Shown here one piece after another: positions 1 to 5,777 of a stretch of 6,677 nt of DNA; positions within the stretch are counted from its first letter, which is position 1; each line of letters starts with the position of its first letter. A model generated the notes under the pieces. The model was not told the DNA's origin, did no database searches, and saw only the letters and a list, made by a program, of their open reading frames with translations. The DNA lies in the NCBI GenBank assembly GCA_043811005.1, contig JBDRNO010000283.1, forward strand, positions 1 to 6,677, read 5' to 3'. This DNA is from JBDRNO01 sp043811005 (GTDB taxonomy: Bacteria > Bacteroidota > Bacteroidia > NORP154). Position numbers and translations under genes: made by a program.

Positions 1-1878
1 GCCATGTATATTGGTGATATTGGAACCAGGGGGTTGCATCATTTGGTATATGAAGCCATTGATAATTCCATTGATGAAGCTTTGGCAGGACATTGTGATA
101 ATATCGATGTATTTATTCAAAAGGACAATTTTGTTACAGTAATTGACAATGGCAGGGGTATTCCTACCGGCATGCATGCTGCAGAACAAAAATCAGCCCT
201 TGAGGTGGTGATGACACATCTTCATGCCGGCGGTAAATTCGATAAAAGTTCATATAAGGTTTCCGGTGGGTTGCATGGAGTTGGAATATCAGTTGTTAAT
301 GCGCTATCAATCAATTTAAAAGCAGTGGTCTATCGTGAGGGAAAAATATTTACTCAAGAATATAAGATCGGCAAACCATTATCCGATGTTAAGATTATTG
401 GTAATTCAAATAAAACAGGCACTAAGATTACTTTTAAACCCGATGCTTCTATTTTCGAATCAATTGAATTTAATTACGATACTCTTGCTTTCAGATTGAG
501 GGAACTGGCTTTTTTAAATAAGGGAATCACCTTAAGTATTGTTGATGAGCGTGAAAATAATGATAATGGGAATGGGAATGGAAAAAACATCAAAGAAACC
601 TTTTTATCCGAGCATGGATTGAGGGATTTTGTAGCATATCTTGATGTTAACAGAGAAAAGCTGATCCCTGAACCTATTTGTATAGATGGTGAAAAAAACG
701 ATATTCCTGTTGAGGTGGCAATGCAATATAATACATCTTTTACTGAAAATTTACACGCTTATGTGAATAATATCAACACCCATGAAGGGGGAACTCATTT
801 AGCCGGGTTCAGGAGGGCTTTAACCAGAACACTAAAAAGTTATGCCGAGAAATCAGGGATGACCGATAAATTGAATTTTGACATTAACGGTGATGATTTC
901 CGTGAAGGACTAACAGCGATTATCTCTGTTAAAGTACTGGAGCCTCAATTTGAAGGACAAACAAAGACCAAGCTGGGAAACTCTGAAGTGATGGGAGCTG
1001 TTGACCAAGCCGTTAGTGAGATGCTAACCAATTATTTTGAAGAAAACCCAAGGGAAGCCAAAACGATTGTTCAGAAAGTTATCATTGCCGCCCAGGCACG
1101 TCACGCTGCCAGGAAAGCCCGTGAGTTAGTCCAGCAAAAAAATGTTTTATCCGGATCAGGGCTGCCGGGCAAGCTCTCCGATTGCTCGGAAAAAAATCCC
1201 GAATTATGCGAGATATTTTTGGTTGAAGGCGATTCTGCGGGCGGTACTGCCAAACAAGGACGTGACAGAAAGTTCCAGGCGATCTTACCCCTTAGAGGCA
1301 AGATCCTGAACGTGGAAAAAGCTATGCTGCATAAGATCTTTGAAAATGAAGAGATAAGAAATATGTTTACTGCCTTCGGAGTGTCGATAGGAACAGAAGA
1401 GGACAGCAAAGCATTGAACCTCGAAAAACTACGCTACCATAAGCTTATCATAATGTGTGATGCCGATATTGATGGAAGCCATATTGAAACCCTTATTATG
1501 ACCTTCTTTTTCCGTTATATGAAAGATATCGTTGAAAAAGGATATCTCTATATAGCCACTCCACCACTTTACCTTCTAAAAAATGGTAAGGAGCAAAAAT
1601 ATTGCTGGAGCGAGGAAGAAAGAAAAGCTGCCACAAAGGAACTTACAATCGGTGGCAAAAGCAACGTAAGTGTTCAGCGTTATAAAGGTTTGGGTGAAAT
1701 GAATGCCGAACAGCTTTGGTTTACCACCATGGACCCTAAATACCGGAAACTAAGACAAATAACTATCGAAAGCAGTGCCGAAGCCGACAGGATATTCTCC
1801 ATGCTTATGGGAGATGAAGTCCCTCCAAGGAGGGAATTTATTGAAAAAAACGCTAAATACGCCAATATTGACGTCTAA
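1..1878 (+). CDS. gyrB: DNA gyrase subunit B, 5'-partial
   Basis: ATPase subunit of the type II topoisomerase that, with GyrA, introduces negative supercoils into DNA using ATP. The frame is open from base 1 (GCC ATG TAT...), and the ATG at 4 is the internal Met of the MYIGD motif, not the start. By comparison with E. coli GyrB, roughly 25-40 residues are missing. Visible in order: GHKL ATPase N-box (EAIDNSIDEALAG, Asn codon 64-66); DNGRGIP; GGLHGVG glycine box at 265-285; the conserved Arg of YREGK at 334-336, matching the novobiocin-contact Arg136 of E. coli; the KTGT motif; a transducer domain with the QTK loop (EGQTKTKLGNSE); a TOPRIM domain with EGDSAGG at 1225-1245 and DADIDG at 1459-1476, the metal-binding residues; and the C-terminal QRYKGLGEMNAEQLW block. 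The domain order and this last block favour GyrB over ParE. It lacks the ~170-residue insert of E. coli GyrB, as most bacterial GyrBs do. The C-terminus is intact, with a TAA stop. Confidence 0.97.
   Translation, partial: AMYIGDIGTRGLHHLVYEAIDNSIDEALAGHCDNIDVFIQKDNFVTVIDNGRGIPTGMHAAEQKSALEVVMTHLHAGGKFDKSSYKVSGGLHGVGISVVNALSINLKAVVYREGKIFTQEYKIGKPLSDVKIIGNSNKTGTKITFKPDASIFESIEFNYDTLAFRLRELAFLNKGITLSIVDERENNDNGNGNGKNIKETFLSEHGLRDFVAYLDVNREKLIPEPICIDGEKNDIPVEVAMQYNTSFTENLHAYVNNINTHEGGTHLAGFRRALTRTLKSYAEKSGMTDKLNFDINGDDFREGLTAIISVKVLEPQFEGQTKTKLGNSEVMGAVDQAVSEMLTNYFEENPREAKTIVQKVIIAAQARHAARKARELVQQKNVLSGSGLPGKLSDCSEKNPELCEIFLVEGDSAGGTAKQGRDRKFQAILPLRGKILNVEKAMLHKIFENEEIRNMFTAFGVSIGTEEDSKALNLEKLRYHKLIIMCDADIDGSHIETLIMTFFFRYMKDIVEKGYLYIATPPLYLLKNGKEQKYCWSEEERKAATKELTIGGKSNVSVQRYKGLGEMNAEQLWFTTMDPKYRKLRQITIESSAEADRIFSMLMGDEVPPRREFIEKNAKYANIDV
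565..582 (+). repeat. Hexamer microrepeat (AATGGG x3) inside gyrB
   Basis: Three consecutive hexamers (AATGGG, AATGGG, AATGGA) encode Asn-Gly-Asn-Gly-Asn-Gly in a surface-loop region of the GyrB ATPase domain, after the segment ending in SIVDERE. The repeat is in frame, so copy-number changes would add or remove Asn-Gly pairs without disrupting the gene. This loop is variable in length in the family (from memory), so little functional effect is expected. Confidence 0.7.
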
Positions 1879-1881
1879 AGT

Positions 1882-1927
1882 AAAAAAGCAAAAGGCAAAA
1901 AGCAAAAAGCAAAAAGCAAAAAGCAAA
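1882..1927 (+). repeat. A-rich tandem repeat, 7-base period
   Basis: Begins 3 bases after the gyrB stop. GC dinucleotides recur at 1888, 1895, 1902, 1909, 1916 and 1923, exactly every 7 bases, separated by A-tracts (unit GCAAAAA, one unit with a G substitution). A looser A-rich tail continues to about 1960. Phased A-tracts usually need a 10-11 base period to bend DNA, so 7 does not fit intrinsic curvature well. Replication slippage is the simplest origin. No coding function is supported. Confidence 0.75.
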
Positions 1928-1988
1928 CAAAAAACTAAAAAACCAAAACAAGAAACTACGTTTATTTAGAAACGAGTTTTAAATAAAA

Positions 1989-2003
1989 CCCGCTTTCAAC
2001 GGG
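1989..2003 (+). terminator. Weak hairpin after gyrB, possible terminator
   Basis: CCCG (1989-1992) can pair with CGGG (2000-2003) around a 7-base loop, with A-rich sequence on the left and no proper T-tract on the right. It lies 110 bases past the gyrB stop. The stem is only four pairs, so a role as a rho-independent terminator is doubtful. It is recorded because nothing better was found in this gap. Confidence 0.18.
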
Positions 2004-2025
2004 AAATACATTTTACCAATATGAT

Positions 2026-2100
2026 ACAAGTCGGCAGTCCTCAGTCTGCAGTCGGCAAAAAAACAAATTACTGACTGCCGATTGCCGACTGCAGACTTGT
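2026..2100. repeat. Imperfect inverted repeat of CAGTC/GGCAG words
   Basis: A perfect 16-base inverted pair, 2043-2058 against 2082-2097 (AGTCTGCAGTCGGCAA and its complement), encloses a 23-base A-rich loop. A second pair, 2031-2039 (TCGGCAGTC) against 2073-2081 (GACTGCCGA), interleaves with the first, and the outer ends ACAAGTC (2026-2032) and GACTTGT (2094-2100) are also complementary. The arms are therefore built of the same degenerate word in both orientations. The RNA could form a strong hairpin acting as a terminator for gyrB. From memory, words of this type recur between genes in Bacteroidota, so a dispersed intergenic repeat is the likeliest identity. Confidence 0.8.
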
Positions 2101-2132
2101 CTATTAACACCAACAAAATTATCGTTAACATG

Positions 2133-2148
2133 TCCGCCAGTTGGCGGA
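2133..2148. repeat. Short palindrome TCCGCCA-GT-TGGCGGA
   Basis: Seven-base perfect arms (2133-2139 and 2142-2148) separated by GT. It lies 20 bases upstream of the probable start of the large NTPase gene. It could be a dispersed repeat of the CCGCCAGNTGGCGG kind, which I recall from Bacteroidota genomes, or an operator for the downstream gene. The sequence alone does not decide. An 11-base piece of it (GTCCGCCAGTT, 2132-2142) recurs at 3353-3363 inside the downstream gene. Confidence 0.7.
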
Positions 2149-2168
2149 TGAAATTTTAAGATCCTAAT

Positions 2169-5100
2169 TTGGTAGAAAAAGATTTATCCCCACCTAAAAA
2201 CAACAGCTTGGCAAAAGCTGTTATCTATTTAAATGAGAACTTTCGCAAAATAGCTTCCCAGTATTATCAGGATTATATTGAGGAAGTAAGCAAGCTCGAC
2301 CAGCAACTCATTAAGTCAATAAGTGATCTGACAGACAGATGTTTTAGTGAGTTGGAAAAGAACCTTGACGAAAAATATCCTCCCGACCCGTCTGTGTATT
2401 TCAACAGTACGGGTAATGTCCTTCTCACTGGTGATTCTAAGAATGTAGAAAGCATAAATTTTGTTCGTTTCAAGGTACAGGGTGATTTTCTATCCAAATT
2501 GAGAGAGATCATATCCGGGTTTATGGATACCCGGCTTTCCATACAAAAGGAATTCCTTAAGGATGGCACTGATTGGCTTTTTGCTGAACTGATAAAAATG
2601 GCTGAAGATTCGCCTGTATCTGTCACCGCTTTTTATGATATGGAAGATTTGAAAACAATGCATGGTGACAGTTTTGTCCTAAAGCTCTTTAAATTCAGGA
2701 AACGTACATGGGCTAAAATAACAGGCAAGCCCGTATCGGTTCACATTCCTTTTCGTGAGCTCCAAAAGCATTACTTTCCTGAAAGTATCCAGATAACATT
2801 ATTTAAACTGCTTAAAAACTACGGGAAACACAGTTTCCAGGATATTGCCGGGTTTCAGGCATTTTTTCTCTTTATGAAGAATTGCTTCGACAATATTGAG
2901 GAAAGAATAATAAGAGGTGATTTTTCATATAACTTTCTGAATGAAGAAAAGCTTAAAGCCAATCTGATCCTGATTAAAAACACCGAAAGATCAGAAGATT
3001 ACCGCAAACTGATCATTGATGGCTTTCAAGAAAATATGCAACTGATCAACGATGATTTGAAATGTGTTGATATTAGCAGGTTGGTGATACAAAGGAAACG
3101 AATTTTCAAGTCGGGCAGGAAACTCAATAAAAAGATAAATAAGATCCCTGATCTCTGGTATAAAAACCAAACTTTATTTTTTAATGTCGCTTTAATGGAT
3201 CTAATGCTCTTGTTAATTGAAATCCGCCTCAAAACCATTGTCCAGAAAGTAATTAAAGAGTTAGAGCATCTAATTGAAAGTAAGATATTGAGTACTCTAA
3301 AGAAACAAATTGAATATCTCACGGCTTTTGTTAATGAACTCAAGGATGACCCGTCCGCCAGTTTCACTCCCCCTCAAGTCAACTGGAAAAATGCTGATGA
3401 TCCCAGGTATTATAAGGAATTTATTGATAAATCATCGGCTGAAATTAAGGAAGCAATTGGCATATTTTCAGGAACAATAGAAATAATGGGCGAATCCCGG
3501 CCAAAAACCGGAAGAAAATCACTTATAAATTTTGAAAATAAACAGTATGATAAAATTGACGTCATTTCTATCTCTTTAAGCAGGTTGACGGATTATTTGA
3601 TACAGGTAAATTTGGTTGAACCTCTGCGGCAACAGATAAATGGATTATCTTATAAATTGATTAAAACCATTAGAGCTACTGATGATGTTGTTAGATTGTT
3701 ATCATTCAGCATGAATAACCCAGACCGGGAGTTTGTGCATACCGGATTCTCACAATCAGGGTCCGGAGATCCGCAAAAAATTGATAAAAAAGATATTAGC
3801 AACTTCAGCCAGAATATCATTGAGTTTATTAATGATGGTAATGGTAGAATAAAAATTGAACTGTCAAAAACAACAAAGATTAAGAAAAACTTTTTTTCAT
3901 CTGTAAGTAATTGTTTAAATACTACAGCAGAAAAGCTCAAGCACGATTCTATCATCCTTTCTTCCGGGAATCTTCAGCAATATATCAAAAAAAGCAAAAG
4001 GCGAACCGCGATAGCCGCAAGAATGAGAATAATCAAGGTTAGAATCAGGCAGACGTTTACAAAAATGTGGTATCGTAAAAGTGAGGGCGTTTTGGCTGCA
4101 AGAAAACTGTCACCGGCATACCGTGATGCCTTTTGGCGTAAAACCGACATTGAAAGTGAAATGCGAATAGAAGAGCTGTTGAGCATGCTTGATTCGGTCT
4201 CCCCAGATCCTAAAGTACTTGATGCTCTTCCATTTTATTACAAACAATTATTCATGGGTAAACAAAATGTTGATAAAGCATTTTGGACCGGGAGGAATAA
4301 CGCCCTGGAAGATGCCCAAAAAGCTGTTAAACGTTTCAAAGATGGCTTTTCAGGTGGCTTGTTGATAATTGGAGAGCAAAACTCCGGTAAAACCTTTCTT
4401 TCTCAATACATTGTAAATAATTTTTTTGACAATAAGAAAATATATCAGATCAATCCACCAGAGGGTGGGTCTATCCGGGTTTCTGTTTTTAATAATGTAC
4501 TTGAGAATGAATTAATAAGAGAAACTAAGGATGAAGGACCAAGGTCTGAAGTAAAAGTGGAAGAAATGATTGAAGAAGGAACACTGGTGGATGCTCTACA
4601 TCAACCATACCTCCAGGCAGGCGAGGCATCTTCCCTGCCTCCCGGTCCCGAGACTCTCGAAGAGAGTCCCGTGGACTCGAATCGGAGCAGACGAGGTATC
4701 AATCATCCCTCATCCCTTATCTCTATGCACCAATCTCCAAGCACACCAACCGGTAACTGGTCCGGTCCAGGCGGAAAATACGAAACACTCTTCGGTGCTT
4801 TACCACAAAACTGCGCTGTTATAATAAACGATCTTGAACTGTGGTGGGAGAGAAGCAAAAACGGGTTCGATATCATAAATTCTATCGTTAACCTAATCAA
4901 TGATTATGGCAATAAATGTTTCTTTATTATTAATGTAAATAGTCATAGTTTCCGGTTTATTAACCATATTCAACCTATTGACAATTACTTTCTCAGCATT
5001 ATAGAATGTGAACCATTTAATGCTGAAGAGTTAAAGGATATCATCCTGTTCCGTCACAAATCAACAGGATTGAAATTTGAATTAGACAGCCCGCAGAACG

Positions 5101-5624
5101 GCCACTCTTCCTTAGGCGGTAAGTGTAATGAAAGCAATATATCCGGCTGGAGACAAGCACGGTTGTTCTCCAAATATTTTAATTACTCCCGGGGCAATGT
5201 GGGTGTTGCACTGCAGGCATGGATAAGTAATATTAAAAAAGTGATAGTGGATGATAAACGCTTGTCAAGGCAAGGTAAGGAAGAGGCAGTAGGACGACTG
5301 CTCATTGAACAGCCAAAGCTGCCGGATATCGAGCGCCTGAAATATCTCAAACCTGACTGGGCTCTTCTTATAATTCAATTTGTGCTGCACAAGAGATTAA
5401 CATTGGAGAAGCTGCAAAGGATCATTAAAACAGAATCACAAGTCCATGAGGGCGAAACCAAACAACATCTTTCTACAAATGAGAACAGCTTAATGAGGCA
5501 GATCAATACCTTGAAAAGAGCCGGGATTGTTGTGGAAAATGCTCGCGACAGCAGTGTTCTTGAGCTTAACCAGTTTATCCGCCCCCATCTGGTGAATGAG
5601 TTGGTTGATAGGGGGATTTTGTGA
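2169..5624 (+). CDS. Large AAA+/STAND-like NTPase, unnamed family
   Basis: An 1151-residue protein that I do not recognise as a named gene. Residues 1 to about 640 are mostly predicted helix, rich in Lys, Glu, Ile and Leu. No signal peptide or convincing membrane segment is seen; the stretch around LMDLMLLLIEIRL carries acidic residues. Residues 607-638 are strongly basic (KKSKRR... to WYRKS). The NTPase module follows: FWTGR at 705-709, like the F-x-GR entry motif of ORC/STAND ATPases; Walker A GEQNSGKT at 735-742; Walker B VIINDLE with Asp888; and a sensor-1-like strand FFIINVN (Asn922 or Asn924). SRGNVGVALQAW at 1007-1018 sits where sensor 2 is expected, but no Arg follows GNVG. Residues about 1064-1146 look like a winged helix. 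Walker A and B are about 140 residues apart, far more than usual, owing to a GC-rich insert-like stretch. The start is TTG at 2169, 10 bases after an in-frame TAA; TTG at 2208 is an alternative, and no clear ribosome site is seen. An MscS-like gene follows 153 bases downstream. A membrane, chromosome or signalling role remains open. Confidence 0.85.
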   Translation: MVEKDLSPPKNNSLAKAVIYLNENFRKIASQYYQDYIEEVSKLDQQLIKSISDLTDRCFSELEKNLDEKYPPDPSVYFNSTGNVLLTGDSKNVESINFVRFKVQGDFLSKLREIISGFMDTRLSIQKEFLKDGTDWLFAELIKMAEDSPVSVTAFYDMEDLKTMHGDSFVLKLFKFRKRTWAKITGKPVSVHIPFRELQKHYFPESIQITLFKLLKNYGKHSFQDIAGFQAFFLFMKNCFDNIEERIIRGDFSYNFLNEEKLKANLILIKNTERSEDYRKLIIDGFQENMQLINDDLKCVDISRLVIQRKRIFKSGRKLNKKINKIPDLWYKNQTLFFNVALMDLMLLLIEIRLKTIVQKVIKELEHLIESKILSTLKKQIEYLTAFVNELKDDPSASFTPPQVNWKNADDPRYYKEFIDKSSAEIKEAIGIFSGTIEIMGESRPKTGRKSLINFENKQYDKIDVISISLSRLTDYLIQVNLVEPLRQQINGLSYKLIKTIRATDDVVRLLSFSMNNPDREFVHTGFSQSGSGDPQKIDKKDISNFSQNIIEFINDGNGRIKIELSKTTKIKKNFFSSVSNCLNTTAEKLKHDSIILSSGNLQQYIKKSKRRTAIAARMRIIKVRIRQTFTKMWYRKSEGVLAARKLSPAYRDAFWRKTDIESEMRIEELLSMLDSVSPDPKVLDALPFYYKQLFMGKQNVDKAFWTGRNNALEDAQKAVKRFKDGFSGGLLIIGEQNSGKTFLSQYIVNNFFDNKKIYQINPPEGGSIRVSVFNNVLENELIRETKDEGPRSEVKVEEMIEEGTLVDALHQPYLQAGEASSLPPGPETLEESPVDSNRSRRGINHPSSLISMHQSPSTPTGNWSGPGGKYETLFGALPQNCAVIINDLELWWERSKNGFDIINSIVNLINDYGNKCFFIINVNSHSFRFINHIQPIDNYFLSIIECEPFNAEELKDIILFRHKSTGLKFELDSPQNGHSSLGGKCNESNISGWRQARLFSKYFNYSRGNVGVALQAWISNIKKVIVDDKRLSRQGKEEAVGRLLIEQPKLPDIERLKYLKPDWALLIIQFVLHKRLTLEKLQRIIKTESQVHEGETKQHLSTNENSLMRQINTLKRAGIVVENARDSSVLELNQFIRPHLVNELVDRGIL
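4599..4790 (+). repeat. GC-rich in-frame insertion-like segment within NTPase gene
   Basis: By hand count, GC is 52/80 at 4611-4690 and 50/100 at 4691-4790, against 37/100 at 4501-4600 and 32/100 at 4821-4920. It encodes about 64 residues (from His811) rich in Pro, Ser, Gly and Arg, unlike the helical or strand-like flanks, and it lies between Walker A and Walker B, where AAA+ domains normally need far fewer residues. It contains several short inverted repeats: AGGCAGG/CCTGCCT (4615-4621/4634-4640), GACTCTC/GAGAGTC (4652-4658/4662-4668) and ACCGG/CCGGT (4749-4753/4762-4766). The reading frame is kept. The likely identity is a palindromic repeat element inserted in frame; boundaries are approximate. 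A naturally disordered loop is the alternative. Confidence 0.5.
4652..4668. repeat. Perfect 7-bp hairpin inside the GC-rich segment
   Basis: GACTCTC, loop GAA, GAGAGTC: a compact stem-loop at the centre of the GC-richest part of the NTPase gene. It encodes Glu/Thr/Leu/Ser residues of the insert-like segment. It resembles the core of a palindromic repeat more than a coding-constrained sequence. Confidence 0.7.
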
Positions 5625-5675
5625 GATATTAGGCTATTAAAAAAGCATTTTGCCGGGGACGTCACTATTAACCTG

Positions 5676-5706
5676 GAGATTCTTCGGGCTTCGCCCTCAG
5701 AATGAC
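5676..5706. repeat. Palindromic intergenic repeat (ATTCTTCGGGC type)
   Basis: ATTCT (5679-5683) pairs with AGAAT (5699-5703) and GGGC (5686-5689) with GCCC (5693-5696), leaving a 2x2 internal mismatch and a TTC loop. Sequences of the form GAGATTCTTCG...CAGAATGACA are, from memory, widespread dispersed repeats in bacterial intergenic DNA. It sits in the 153-base gap between the NTPase and MscS-like genes. As RNA it could form a hairpin, but no T-tract follows, so terminator function is not supported. Confidence 0.65.
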
Positions 5707-5777
5707 AATCTTATTAAAGGGGGTTAGGAATAATATAAACTTTAAAATTTCGATACCATAAATTAATAAAACAAACA

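Noticed and set aside
1879..1938. Possible stop-readthrough extension of GyrB by about 19 Lys-rich residues
   Set aside because: GyrB already ends at the family's usual C-terminus, and the extension is only the A-rich repeat read in frame.
1775..1969. 64-residue Lys/Gln-rich open frame overlapping the gyrB end and the A-rich repeat
   Set aside because: It is the other-frame reading of the conserved gyrB 3' end plus a tandem repeat, with low-complexity product and no start signal. A shadow frame.
2130..2159. Nine-codon leader peptide (ATG to TAA) upstream of the NTPase
   Set aside because: Its sequence is mostly the palindrome, no ribosome site is seen, and there is no sign of an attenuator-type codon run.
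3160..3240. Possible transmembrane helix in the NTPase (around LMDLMLLLIEIRL)
   Set aside because: The hydrophobic run is broken by Asp and Glu and flanked by amphipathic helix. It fits a buried helix better than a membrane span.
4570..4824. 84-residue + strand open frame inside the NTPase gene
   Set aside because: It covers the GC-rich insert, where stop codons are scarce in several frames. No domain or start signal; the NTPase frame continues through it with Walker B intact.
5705..5777. Sigma-70-like or Bacteroidota-type (TTG / TAnnTTTG) promoter before the MscS-like gene
   Set aside because: TAATAT-like sequence occurs near 5729, but AT-rich DNA yields such matches by chance, and no well-spaced -35/-33 element or TAnnTTTG box was found.
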